Positions 1 to 9,029 of a DNA stretch of 32,536 bases are shown in pieces. The notes beneath the pieces were generated by a model. It was not told the DNA's origin. It did no database searches and saw only the letters and a program-made list of their open reading frames with translations. Every line of letters starts with the position of its first letter. Position 1 is the stretch's first letter. Both the position numbers and the translations under genes were made by a program. This DNA is from JAGOUU01 sp964387745 (GTDB taxonomy: Bacteria > Pseudomonadota > Gammaproteobacteria > JAGOUU01). The stretch spans positions 1-32,536 of the forward strand of contig CAYLXL010000022.1 in assembly GCA_964387745.1 (NCBI GenBank), given 5' to 3'.

Positions 1-80
1 TATTTTTCAAACCCTTATAACGTTTTGAATCTCCTTAGCTTGACGCCTATGCCCTAAAGGGGAAGAGAATATTTCTAATA

Positions 81-1628
81 CTATCCATTCACCAACTGTC
101 TTAATACATACTGTAAAATACCACCATGCTTGTAATATTCCAGCTCCTGTGGCGTATCTAATCTAACTTTCGTCTTGAAAGTTTTAGTAACACCCATCTT
201 ATCAGTTGCAGTAACTGTAAGGTAACTTAACATCTTAGAGTTCAATTCTGCTAAACCGTTTAAGCTGTAGCTTTCCTGGCCTGTTAAACCTAAAGTGTCA
301 TAATTCTCACCTTCAATAAACTCTAATGGCAATATACCCATGCCCACAAGGTTTGAACGGTGGATGCGTTCAAAACTGATCGCAATCACTACACGCACGC
401 CTAGCAATCTTGGACCTTTAGCTGCCCAGTCTCTAGATGACCCAGAACCATACTCACGACCAGCTAAAATAAGTAATGGCACCTTATTCTCAGCGTATTT
501 AACAGACGCATCATAAATAGTCATAGGAGTATCTTCTGGTTGATATCTAGTCACCCCCCCTTCAACGCCTTGGGCTAACAAATTATGCAATCTTACATTA
601 GCAAAAGTCCCGCGGATCATGACTTCATGGTTACCACGGCGTGATCCGTAAGAATTGAAATCTTTTTGTTGAACATCGCAAGCAAGTAAATATTTGCCAG
701 CCGGACTGTCAAATTTAATATTACCCGCTGGTGAAATATGATCAGTCGTCACGCTATCACCTAATTTTGCTAATACTCGCATATTAGCAATATCAGCAAT
801 TGGCTGAGGAGATAATGTCATATTTTCAAAATAAGGTGGATTCTTTACATATGTAGAACTATCACGCCAAGTGTAACTTGCACCAGTTGCAGAAGGCAGG
901 CTCTGCCAATTTTCTGCACCTAAAAACACTTTTGAATAACTTTTCTTGAACATCTCAGATGTTAAAGATTTACTGATAACTGAGTTTACTTCTTGCTGAC
1001 TTGGCCAAATGTCTTTTAAATAGACAGGTGTATTATTACTGTCAAAGCCTAATGGGTCATTATGTAAATCAAAGTCCATAGTGCCAGCTAATGCATAGGC
1101 AACTACTAAAGGCGGTGATGCCAAATAATTCATTTTAACATCTGGATGAATTCTTGCTTCAAAGTTTCTATTGCCAGAAAGAACTGCAGTAACAACCAAA
1201 TTATTACTTTTAATCTCAGCTGATACCTCTTCTGGTAGTGGCCCTGTGTTACCTATACAAGTTGTGCAACCATAACCTACTAAGAAAAAGCCTAATTTCT
1301 CTAAGTCGCCTAATAAATTAGCCGCTTCTAAATAGTCTGTAACTACGCGTGAACCGGGCGCTAAACTCGTTTTTACCCATGCCGGCACTTTAAGACCTTT
1401 TTTATGAGCGTTTCTAGCAAGCAAACCTGCAGCTATCAAGACTGCCGGATTAGAAGTATTAGTACAGCTAGTAATAGCCGCAACAACGATAGAACCATTA
1501 GACAACTTCTGTTTATTAATTTTAGTAAGATCTTTATCTAAAACTTGAATATCTTTTCTGAATTGCTCTTTTGCTTTGGCCACTAAAATTTTGTCCTGAG
1601 GACGCTTAGGACCTGCAATACTTGGCAT
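81..1628 (-). CDS. acnA: Aconitate hydratase A, C-terminal part (frameshift-separated)
   Basis: This is the C-terminal 515 residues of an AcnA/IRP-type aconitase, the TCA-cycle enzyme converting citrate to isocitrate through cis-aconitate on a [4Fe-4S] cluster. The cluster cysteines are visible in SCTNTSNP and GCTTCIGN. The swivelling domain 4 is recognised by DFNSYGSRRGNHEVM, the substrate-binding loop YGSGSSRDWAAKGP and FERIHRSNL. The protein starts inside what should be the inter-domain stretch (SIAGPKRPQD), about residue 365 of a normal ~890-residue enzyme. The ATG has no convincing ribosome binding site. The N-terminal part lies directly upstream in another frame, and together they make about 877 residues, so this is one gene broken by a frameshift. 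No other lesion is visible. Whether it is a real mutation, a sequencing error or a functional split gene cannot be told from the sequence. Confidence 0.93.
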   Translation of the reverse strand: MPSIAGPKRPQDKILVAKAKEQFRKDIQVLDKDLTKINKQKLSNGSIVVAAITSCTNTSNPAVLIAAGLLARNAHKKGLKVPAWVKTSLAPGSRVVTDYLEAANLLGDLEKLGFFLVGYGCTTCIGNTGPLPEEVSAEIKSNNLVVTAVLSGNRNFEARIHPDVKMNYLASPPLVVAYALAGTMDFDLHNDPLGFDSNNTPVYLKDIWPSQQEVNSVISKSLTSEMFKKSYSKVFLGAENWQSLPSATGASYTWRDSSTYVKNPPYFENMTLSPQPIADIANMRVLAKLGDSVTTDHISPAGNIKFDSPAGKYLLACDVQQKDFNSYGSRRGNHEVMIRGTFANVRLHNLLAQGVEGGVTRYQPEDTPMTIYDASVKYAENKVPLLILAGREYGSGSSRDWAAKGPRLLGVRVVIAISFERIHRSNLVGMGILPLEFIEGENYDTLGLTGQESYSLNGLAELNSKMLSYLTVTATDKMGVTKTFKTKVRLDTPQELEYYKHGGILQYVLRQLVNG

Positions 1629-1645
1629 AACATCAGCAAGATTTA

Positions 1646-2734
1646 TTAATAATTTATAGTATATTTAGCATTATGCTGATAGTTATCATAATCTATCCAC
1701 ATACCTTGTTTCTTAGAATATTCTTCTACCAGACTAATTTGCTCTTCTGAACGTCCTGTTAAACGTAAATAATTAACAGTTTCTTTATCTACGGGAAAGA
1801 AACCACAAGTAGCTCCAAACTCAGGAGCCATGTTAGCAATTGTTGCTCTATCTGCTAATGGTAAATGCTGTAAACCTGATCCAAAAAACTCAACAAATTT
1901 ACCAACCACACCTTTTGATCGTAATATTTGCACAACAGTTAATACTAAATCTGTAGCAGTTGCCCCTTCTGGTAATTGTCCGGTTAGCTCAAAACCAATC
2001 ACTTCAGGAATAAGCATTGACATAGGCTGACCTAACATCGCAGCCTCTGCTTCAATACCACCAACACCCCAGCCTAGGACACCTAAACCATTTATCATAG
2101 TCGTATGTGAATCAGTACCTACTAGTGTATCAGGGTAAATTAAATTCTTTTTATTATCCTCAAAAACAACACGGGCTAAATATTCTAAATTAACCTGATG
2201 CACGATACCTGTTTCAGGTGGCACAACTTTAAAGTTATCAAATGCCTGTTGACCCCATTTCAAAAACTCATAACGCTCCTGGTTACGCTCAAATTCAATC
2301 TCACTATTAAGCTTTAAAGCTTGGGCGTTACCAAAGTTGTCGACTTGTACAGAGTGGTCAATAACTAGCTCTACCGGCTGTAACGGGTTAATCTTACTTG
2401 GATCGCCACCTAGACTCACCATCGCATCACGCATAGCAGCTAAATCAACAACTGCTGGTACTCCAGTAAAATCTTGTAATAATACTCGACTTGGCGTAAA
2501 GGCTATCTCAACCTGCTCAGGGCTGTCAGTAGATTGACTCAATAATGCTTTCACATTAGCTACCAGACGTGATTCGTCCTGTTCACAACGCAAAATATTT
2601 TCTAATAAAATTTTTAAAGTAATTGGCAAGCCTTTTACTAATTCCTGATTAGATAACTTGGTCAAATCATGGTAAACATACTCGTGATTATTAACCTTTA
2701 ATTTTGACAAATATTGTGTAGATGGTTGCTTCAT
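1646..2734 (-). CDS. acnA: Aconitate hydratase A, N-terminal part (frameshift-separated)
   Basis: These 362 residues match the first two domains of AcnA-type aconitase. Conserved stretches include LLQDFTGVPAVVDLAAMRDA, the active-site GTDSHTTMINGLGVLGWGVG and a block ending in EFGATCGFFPVD. The frame stops at 1646-1648, where the family continues into the SLAGPKRPQD stretch. That stretch is present immediately downstream in the other frame (81-1628). The frame change must lie in the A/T-rich 16 bases or so at about 1649-1664, because the second frame has its own stop at 1665-1667. The shift equals one missing base (or two extra). The ATG start gives the normal AcnA N-terminus. A TATAAT-like -10 lies upstream, divergent from the oligopeptidase gene. 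Confidence 0.93.
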   Translation of the reverse strand: MKQPSTQYLSKLKVNNHEYVYHDLTKLSNQELVKGLPITLKILLENILRCEQDESRLVANVKALLSQSTDSPEQVEIAFTPSRVLLQDFTGVPAVVDLAAMRDAMVSLGGDPSKINPLQPVELVIDHSVQVDNFGNAQALKLNSEIEFERNQERYEFLKWGQQAFDNFKVVPPETGIVHQVNLEYLARVVFEDNKKNLIYPDTLVGTDSHTTMINGLGVLGWGVGGIEAEAAMLGQPMSMLIPEVIGFELTGQLPEGATATDLVLTVVQILRSKGVVGKFVEFFGSGLQHLPLADRATIANMAPEFGATCGFFPVDKETVNYLRLTGRSEEQISLVEEYSKKQGMWIDYDNYQHNAKYTINY

Positions 2735-2754
2735 AAGGATATATACTGGCTTAG

Positions 2755-2760
2755 ATTATA
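2755..2760 (-). promoter_or_regulatory. Putative -10 element for acnA
   Basis: On the minus strand the 43-nt gap between acnA and the divergent oligopeptidase gene contains a perfect TATAAT, about 21 nt before the acnA start. The region 16-18 nt further upstream (GTTCAT) is a poor -35 match and overlaps the start of the divergent gene. This is an inference from consensus only. Confidence 0.4.
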
Positions 2761-2777
2761 GATAAATTAAAAAGATT

Positions 2778-4970
2778 ATGAACACTATTAAACCTCCCAA
2801 GTGTAAAACATTACCTCACATCCGTAAATATAAATCTAAAAATTTTGTAGAAGAAGTTAACGACCCATATCAATGGCTAACTGATAAAAATAACCCTGAG
2901 GTTATCGACTATCTTAACCAAGAAAACAGCTACACTGATTGCGTAATGGAACCTACGCTATCATTACAAAAAAAGCTTTTTACAGAAATCAAGTCACGAA
3001 TCGTCGAAACAGACATAGATGTAGCTTGCCGCAAAGATAATTATCTTTACTATACTAGGACCGAAGAAGGCAAAGAATATGAAATTTTTTGTCGAAAACT
3101 GGCTCTGGAACCTAACAACCCAGGGCCAGAAGAAGTTTTATTTGATGGTAATCTTATGGCGCAAGACCATGAGTTCTTTTCTCCAGGTGATCTAGAAGTC
3201 AGCCCTTGTCATAATTTACTCGCCTATACCATAGATACATCCGGCGATGAACTTTACGATTTATTTATAAAAAACTTAATCACTCAAGAAATAACGCAGG
3301 TCAAATTAGACTGTACCATTAGTTACGAATTAGTCTGGTCAAATGATGCCAAACATATTCTCTACTTAAAAATGGATGAGTCTTTACGTCCCTTTCAAGT
3401 AATGGCTTACTCATTGCTAGGCACTCACCATCTATTGTTTACTGAAACTGATGAAAAATTTAGATTAAGCTTAGAAAAAACTCGCTCAGAAAAATACTTA
3501 GTAATAAATTCTAATAGCCAGCTTAGTGCCGAAGTTTATTATTTTCCTGCGCACGACATTATTAACAATATAGCAAGTTTGCGGTCTATTAAGCCTCGAC
3601 AGCAACATGTTGAATACTATATTGACCACTATTACTCTCTTTCTGGCTCTAATAAAATTGAATATTTTTATATATTAATTAATTCTCTTGAAAAACCTAA
3701 TTTTGAATTATACAGAACACCTGTATGCAACAAGCTAGCTAACGGATGCAGCTGTCCGACCTGTCAAGCCATATACATTCTTGAAAATTGGGAACTAATA
3801 ATACCTCATAATCCAAATATTAAATTAGACGACTTCGAATGCTTTGCCGACTTTGCGGTACTAACAACAATAGATACGCACAGAACAGGCTTGCCAACTA
3901 TTAGCATCATCAATAAATATAATTTTAATGCTGTTAAAAAAATAGATGTTAATAAAATCTTTAATTTAGAAGTCTATGATCTGTTTGCCGGTGACAATGA
4001 GATGTACGATACAGACGAGTACATTTTTGGCATAGAATCATTAAACATTCCTGTTTCGATATACAGTATTAACCCCAGGATTACTGAACCAGATTTAAGA
4101 TTAATAAAGTCAAGCCAAGTTTTATGTAATTATAATAAAGATGATTATGTAGTAAAAAGGCTTTATATTGATATAGTTGATGCAAGCAATACAACAGATA
4201 GAAAATTACCTATATCAATTATTTATAACAAACATTCTTATCATAAGAATGGCAAGAGCCCGTTGCTGTTGTATGGTTATGGATCATATGGAATTTCAAT
4301 CGAACCATATTTCTCTTACTCTCGTTTAAGTTTATTAAACAGAGGTATAGCTTTTGCTATAGCTCACATTCGTGGCGGCGGAGAACTGGGTGACACATGG
4401 CATTACGATGGCCGCTTAAATAAAAAGAAAAATACTTTTTCCGACTTTATGACTGCTGCTGAATATTTAATTCAAAACAAATATACTTCAAAAGATCAAT
4501 TAATAGTACAAGGCGGCAGTGCCGGTGGCTTATTAATAGGCAATGTGATTAATCAACGACCGGAGCTATTTAAAGCGGCTATTCTAGAGGTACCTTTTGT
4601 TGATTGTTTAAACACAATGTTAAATCCTGATCTGCCGTTGACTATCAATGAATACGAAGAATGGGGTAATCCATCAGATGATCAACAGGTCTATAAATAC
4701 ATTCAATCTTATGCTCCCTACGAAATGATCATCCCGCAAAAATACCCAAACTTATTGCTTAATAATAGCCTGAACGACACTAGAGTTAGTTACTGGGAGG
4801 CGGCAAAATTTACAGCAAAATTACGTGCCACAAAAACTGATGACAACTTAGTGTTGCTAAAAACTTTAATGAATGCAGGACATGGTGGAGCATCTGGACG
4901 TTATCAGGCGTTGCATGATACGGCGTTTACTCAAAGTTTTATTTTGAAGTGTTTGGAGATCGAAAATTGA
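2778..4970 (+). CDS. ptrB: Oligopeptidase B (protease II, S9A family)
   Basis: A 730-residue serine peptidase of the prolyl oligopeptidase family, with an N-terminal seven-bladed propeller and a C-terminal alpha/beta hydrolase domain. The catalytic triad can be placed at Ser581 (GGSAGG), Asp667 (LNDTRV) and His702 (AGHGGASGR). The acidic pair in NEYEEWGNP (Glu625/Glu627) is the S1 signature of oligopeptidase B, which cleaves short peptides after Arg/Lys, so this is oligopeptidase B and not a true prolyl oligopeptidase. No signal peptide is visible, so it is probably cytoplasmic. It is about 45 residues longer than the E. coli enzyme (686 aa). Part of the excess is a propeller loop carrying a cysteine cluster (Cys317, 324, 326, 329) that I do not know from this family. 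The ribosome binding site is weak. The gene converges on the cyclase-like gene, with stops 12 nt apart. Confidence 0.92.
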   Translation: MNTIKPPKCKTLPHIRKYKSKNFVEEVNDPYQWLTDKNNPEVIDYLNQENSYTDCVMEPTLSLQKKLFTEIKSRIVETDIDVACRKDNYLYYTRTEEGKEYEIFCRKLALEPNNPGPEEVLFDGNLMAQDHEFFSPGDLEVSPCHNLLAYTIDTSGDELYDLFIKNLITQEITQVKLDCTISYELVWSNDAKHILYLKMDESLRPFQVMAYSLLGTHHLLFTETDEKFRLSLEKTRSEKYLVINSNSQLSAEVYYFPAHDIINNIASLRSIKPRQQHVEYYIDHYYSLSGSNKIEYFYILINSLEKPNFELYRTPVCNKLANGCSCPTCQAIYILENWELIIPHNPNIKLDDFECFADFAVLTTIDTHRTGLPTISIINKYNFNAVKKIDVNKIFNLEVYDLFAGDNEMYDTDEYIFGIESLNIPVSIYSINPRITEPDLRLIKSSQVLCNYNKDDYVVKRLYIDIVDASNTTDRKLPISIIYNKHSYHKNGKSPLLLYGYGSYGISIEPYFSYSRLSLLNRGIAFAIAHIRGGGELGDTWHYDGRLNKKKNTFSDFMTAAEYLIQNKYTSKDQLIVQGGSAGGLLIGNVINQRPELFKAAILEVPFVDCLNTMLNPDLPLTINEYEEWGNPSDDQQVYKYIQSYAPYEMIIPQKYPNLLLNNSLNDTRVSYWEAAKFTAKLRATKTDDNLVLLKTLMNAGHGGASGRYQALHDTAFTQSFILKCLEIEN

Positions 4971-4982
4971 ATACTTTTATTG

Positions 4983-7541
4983 TCATGGTTTGATAGTTTT
5001 GGTATCGTCAGATTTCTGCTCAGTAGAAGCTGATGATTTCTGAACTTGCTTTCCATTTGTAAAAAACACTCCTCGCAAAAAACTCACCGCTCTTTGCACA
5101 GTGGAAAGTTGTGGAGTATCAAGGCATTGCTTTAAACTGCTAGGGAAATTTCTTTTTTCCTCAGAATCACACAAACTGTATAATTTGCTTACCTGAACTT
5201 TATCATCTTCGCTCAACTCAACCTTGGCTTCGTATTGCCTAATCTTTATATTCAAATAGGCAACTCTAGTGTCTGGATTAACAGGCTGGTTAAGTTCTAG
5301 TTGTTTAGCTACGATATCATTCCAACTATACTCAGTACCATCACCTCCATCAGATATACGCCCTGGTGGAATATTTATAAAAGATGTTTTTAATATCGCG
5401 CCATCATTCATCAAGCAGGTTTTAAAAAATGTTTGTTGATCTGGACCGTACAATACCATCCCCATACAAACCATCAACCATGGTCCACCTGATTGGTCTC
5501 CATAAGGACTGTTGATATCATAACCATGCTCGAATACATGATCAATATTATGATCATAATCAATGTGATGCATTCTTTGCTCGCTAGCAATCAAAGTTAT
5601 CCATTCGTTAATATAGCTATGGACTCTATCATTTTTCATGTAGGCTTTGACTTTGCCTAGTTCTACTAACTCTGAATTAATTCTACGGACTATAGCAGCA
5701 TTATTTTCGTTTTCTACCCATGCCTGCTGTTCTGGAGTCAGACGCTCATGCAAGGCAGCTAAACTTATTGCACCCGCTTCTATTGCGGTTTGAGTAATTG
5801 CTGCAGCTTGAGGTTCATTATTGTGCGCTAAAGTAATTTTAGTTAACAGATTTTGATGATACTCTGCTAAAGTTGATAAACGCAATCTAGCCACTTTTTT
5901 TACAATTTCTTCCCATTGAAGCTGCTCTTCATAGTCCTCTCCATATGCTGAATTACCAGGTAACTTGTAAGCGTAATTTGTTAGCAAATTAAAAACAAGC
6001 TCTACAGGCGTCACAATACCAAAACTTTTTACTGGCACAGCCTGCTCAAGATCCTCAAAGCTTAGTGATGATATAACATTATAAAGTTTGCTAGGAGGGT
6101 TTTCTTGACTCAATTCTTGAACTAAATACTGAAAATAGCTCTTAGAACGTGTCCTTAATTTAGCGACCTGCTCAGAATCAAAAGCATTGATAGGCTCTAA
6201 AAACTCTGTTGCAACTAAACTAAGTGGCACCCCCAAAGCCAACCCATCCCAATCACTGGTAATCATTTTGCCTACAATAGGTAGCTCGTAAAGCTTATTT
6301 AATGTTTCTCTTTTGCTCTCTTCCAAAACATCATGAAACATTGATTCCTCTGCTTGCCGAATTTTTTCTAATAATTTTTTAAACTCCGTTGAATTTTCTA
6401 ACCCCCTCATAGACTCTAGGCTTATTTGCATTTCTTTAACTAGCTTTTCTTTTTTCTCAATGCAGTCAAGGACACTATCAATTTCAGTTTTTGAAATTAA
6501 AGCGCTGTATATAGGCATTATCTCAGTATCAAATGTTGACTGTCCCTCATCTGGCTCTAATAGAGTCTCAATAATAGGTTCGATATCGCTTGATTGAGTT
6601 TCCGTCAATTCAAATTGCAAATCATCTAGCTCTACTGATTTACTGATGTCTATAGTGGAATCAAACTCCTCTCTTTCACCTTGCTTGGAACCCAAGGAAG
6701 CTAGCTCCAATCCCTTTTTTACGCTTAATAAAGCTTTTTTTAGTTCTGCAATATTCCTTGGAGTTTTTGTTAGTATCAGCGCTGGCTTTAGCTCTTCATT
6801 TGGTTTTTCACGGTAAAACAACTTAAAATGACCGTTTCGTATTTGAGATTCTACATCTATTGGTAACTTTAATTCATTTAATACCTTTTCAATTTCATCT
6901 TCAGGAGCAGCATAACCCGGCCTAACAAAAGATGAAGTAGCATGAGAGATTTTGTCAGCTGAAGATTCAAGAGTTTCACTAAAAGAGGACATTGTAGTTG
7001 TAGCTTCGAGTACAATAATAAATCTCCCCTCGTTACGAAATACATTGTGACCTTTACCCAATTTAAACTTCATTGATAATTCTCTTGTCCGAGAATCATA
7101 ACCAGCATATTCTAGATCACCAGAAGCCCCCATTTGCTTTACAAAATCATAAACATTAATAGTTAATTGAGTTTGATGGATGTAATCTGGGTTTGTTATA
7201 TCTGTAATTATGGCTGTAGGTGGTTTGGATTTATCTTGAGGCCGTTGAAAAAGCTCTAGCGAGGTAAGCCAGCCATTAAAAAACCCTTGGCTTTTACTAG
7301 TCTTAGTTTTTATATAGCCCGGTTTGGAAGCAATAAATCTTTTGTCAAAATTTGGGGGTTCTCCCGCCCGCAAAATTGGCAAGAAACGTGAGTAACTTTG
7401 TAACATTAGATGGGCTGCAAGTTCATGCTGAATGCCGGCAGCAGTTATGGCAGCACTACCAGTTTTAACTCCTTCAGGAAAAGGCCACGAATGCCAATCG
7501 ATAAATTTATCAGCCTGATTGATGAGGCCTGAAGGAACCAT
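4983..7541 (-). CDS. Putative effector with a divergent edema factor/CyaA/ExoY-like nucleotidyl cyclase core
   Basis: An 852-residue protein with no signal peptide or membrane segment. Three short blocks occur in the order known for class II adenylyl cyclase toxins. Residues 71-91 contain ASK73...TK80TSK followed by GW, matching the ATK...GKSS...GY block of edema factor and CyaA, with the two ATP-binding lysines seven residues apart as there (K346/K353). Residues 424-437 (GKMITSD430WD432GLAL) match the LTADxDxFA block, whose two aspartates bind the catalytic metals. Residues 668-680 (HVFEH672GYDINSPY) match the DVVxHGTEQxNPF block with the catalytic histidine. Regions 185-420 and 440-635 are charged, helical and unlike the known toxins. 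The tail is hydrophilic and rich in Ser, Thr, Lys and Asp. The gene follows the 126-aa gene by 47 nt and has a GGGAG site 10 nt before its ATG. The family call is my motif reading; activity, nucleotide and host cofactor are unknown. Confidence 0.6.
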   Translation of the reverse strand: MVPSGLINQADKFIDWHSWPFPEGVKTGSAAITAAGIQHELAAHLMLQSYSRFLPILRAGEPPNFDKRFIASKPGYIKTKTSKSQGFFNGWLTSLELFQRPQDKSKPPTAIITDITNPDYIHQTQLTINVYDFVKQMGASGDLEYAGYDSRTRELSMKFKLGKGHNVFRNEGRFIIVLEATTTMSSFSETLESSADKISHATSSFVRPGYAAPEDEIEKVLNELKLPIDVESQIRNGHFKLFYREKPNEELKPALILTKTPRNIAELKKALLSVKKGLELASLGSKQGEREEFDSTIDISKSVELDDLQFELTETQSSDIEPIIETLLEPDEGQSTFDTEIMPIYSALISKTEIDSVLDCIEKKEKLVKEMQISLESMRGLENSTEFKKLLEKIRQAEESMFHDVLEESKRETLNKLYELPIVGKMITSDWDGLALGVPLSLVATEFLEPINAFDSEQVAKLRTRSKSYFQYLVQELSQENPPSKLYNVISSLSFEDLEQAVPVKSFGIVTPVELVFNLLTNYAYKLPGNSAYGEDYEEQLQWEEIVKKVARLRLSTLAEYHQNLLTKITLAHNNEPQAAAITQTAIEAGAISLAALHERLTPEQQAWVENENNAAIVRRINSELVELGKVKAYMKNDRVHSYINEWITLIASEQRMHHIDYDHNIDHVFEHGYDINSPYGDQSGGPWLMVCMGMVLYGPDQQTFFKTCLMNDGAILKTSFINIPPGRISDGGDGTEYSWNDIVAKQLELNQPVNPDTRVAYLNIKIRQYEAKVELSEDDKVQVSKLYSLCDSEEKRNFPSSLKQCLDTPQLSTVQRAVSFLRGVFFTNGKQVQKSSASTEQKSDDTKTIKP

Positions 7542-7588
7542 TTATTTATTACTCCCATCAATACATCCTAAGCAAATACGAATAGGAT

Positions 7589-7969
7589 TTATCCAGCCTT
7601 TTTGGCCTTAGCGTCTGCTTCATTCTTTAAAGCAGTCTTAACCGTTTGCAGCATCGGATTCACATGGCCTGCACATTCGTTAAATGTCTTTTCTGCTGTC
7701 TTTAATTGCTCTGGATCGGTAATTTTTGATCTTAAAGCACCAATAACATGAACAGTGTCTTTTTCGAAGTCTTCAATAATACGCGCCACCCCATCGGTAT
7801 TACCTGGGCGGAACTTATCTAAAGCATCCAAATATTTCATTTTAAAATCTAAAACTTCACTAACACCGGTGTCTTTAGATAGATTGGTTAATAGCTCACT
7901 AGTAGCCTTTATTTGCTTAATCATTCTAGCGATACCTGCAAAGCCGCCAAAATCTGCAATATTCATCAT
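7589..7969 (-). CDS. Small helical protein upstream of the cyclase-like gene
   Basis: A 126-residue protein I do not recognise. It is almost entirely predicted-helical, with no cysteine-rich motif, signal peptide or membrane span. The N-terminus is mildly hydrophobic (MMNIADFGGFAGIARMI) and the last 20 residues are Lys/Ala-rich. A good ribosome binding site (GGAG, 7 nt spacing) precedes the first of two adjacent ATG codons. It is the first gene of an apparent two-gene unit with the 852-aa cyclase-like protein, 47 nt downstream. Size and position would suit a chaperone, adaptor or antitoxin-like partner for that protein, but nothing in the sequence proves this. Confidence 0.75.
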   Translation of the reverse strand: MMNIADFGGFAGIARMIKQIKATSELLTNLSKDTGVSEVLDFKMKYLDALDKFRPGNTDGVARIIEDFEKDTVHVIGALRSKITDPEQLKTAEKTFNECAGHVNPMLQTVKTALKNEADAKAKKAG

Positions 7970-8167
7970 ATAGAATCTCCATAATAATAGTTATCTGACT
8001 ATGAGAATAGCAAAGGATATAATATCTAGCAAGAAACATAGCTATATTAAGAATTTATCAGCGTTATAAATATTTTTTGCTGGTTATTCATTTTGAGAAT
8101 TCTTGCTTGCATATGGGTATTAAAATAAGGTTTAATATAATTATGAAACTTCTAGTTGAGTAAGAAT

Positions 8168-8917
8168 ATGATCAATCCAGAATCAGTCTCAGTGAAGGCA
8201 TCTTCACCGACCAAACAAGCAAGCGGAGCAATTGAAGTCACTTCTTTTGTTTTAAAAGGTAGTCTTTATGCTCTGACCTCTTTACAACTACAAAGTACAA
8301 AACTTGAGAATCTTGATGAGCACTTAAAATTAAAAATAGAACAAGCTCCAAAATTCTTTGAGAACTCCCCTATCGTTATTGATCTTGCTAAACTTCCGGA
8401 AGACTTTATCCCAGATTTCTCAATGTTATTGGGATGCTTGCGTAATAATGGCCTAATTCCTATCGGTGTCCGCAAAAGCCCTAATGAATTAGTTAATAAA
8501 TCTGCTTTAGCTAATAATTTAGCAATCCTTGCAGAAAATAAAAATGATACCAAAGCTACACCTGACCAAACAGTACAAGAAATAGCTGAACCAACATGCA
8601 AAGTTATCACCACGCCGGTACGTTCTGGTCAGCAAGTATACGCACGTGGTGGCGATTTAATTATTATGGCGCCGGTTAGCCATGGCTCAGAAATCTTAGC
8701 AGATGGTAGCATTCATGTTTACGGACCACTACGTGGACGTGCACTTGCTGGTGTCATGAACAACAACAATGCGCATATTTTTTGTCAGAGTTTAGAAGCG
8801 GAACTAGTTTCAATTGGTGGTGCTTATCAAGTAAGTGAAAACTTACGTGATACACATTGGAAAAAACCTGTACATATTTATTTGCATGAAAATAATCTAC
8901 AAATTGACAAAATGTAG
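8168..8917 (+). CDS. minC: Septum site-determining protein MinC
   Basis: MinC inhibits FtsZ ring assembly away from mid-cell and is brought to the membrane by MinD. The C-terminal beta-helix domain is clear from about residue 155: PVRSGQQVYARGGDLI, then GSIHVYGPLRGRALAGV and IFCQSLEAELVSIGG. The N-terminal FtsZ-binding domain covers about residues 15-110 (LKGSLYALTSLQL; PIVIDL). I chose the ATG at 8168, giving 249 residues. An in-frame TTG at 8156 would add four residues, but it lacks a Shine-Dalgarno sequence, whereas GAGTAAG precedes the ATG. It is the first gene of minC-minD-minE, with 112 nt to minD. Confidence 0.95.
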   Translation: MINPESVSVKASSPTKQASGAIEVTSFVLKGSLYALTSLQLQSTKLENLDEHLKLKIEQAPKFFENSPIVIDLAKLPEDFIPDFSMLLGCLRNNGLIPIGVRKSPNELVNKSALANNLAILAENKNDTKATPDQTVQEIAEPTCKVITTPVRSGQQVYARGGDLIIMAPVSHGSEILADGSIHVYGPLRGRALAGVMNNNNAHIFCQSLEAELVSIGGAYQVSENLRDTHWKKPVHIYLHENNLQIDKM

Positions 8918-8946
8918 TATATTATCTAGATTTAAAACTGTGTATG

Positions 8947-8972
8947 ATGTAACTACTTTTTTATAGTTACAT
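8947..8972 (+). terminator. Inverted repeat between minC and minD (attenuator or weak terminator)
   Basis: A perfect 9-bp stem (ATGTAACTA/TAGTTACAT) closes an 8-nt T-rich loop 29 nt after the minC stop. It is followed by TTTAT and then an A-rich stretch. The U-tail is short, so it may reduce rather than stop read-through into minD. It could also protect the upstream minC mRNA end. Confidence 0.4.
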
Positions 8973-9029
8973 TTTATAAAAAAATAAAACTGTAGAGATT
9001 ATATAATCGTATAATAAGAGGAGCGTTCA

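Noticed and set aside
7..80. An open stretch on the minus strand after acnA reading ...SPLGHRRQAKEIQNVIRV then stop at 7-9.
   Set aside because: It looks protein-like, but has no start codon of its own and runs into acnA in another frame. It is too short and uncertain to call a gene remnant.
1645..1667. Programmed -1 ribosomal frameshifting in acnA.
   Set aside because: No canonical slippery heptamer (X XXY YYZ) in the zero frame and no clear downstream stem-loop or pseudoknot were found. A plain indel is simpler.
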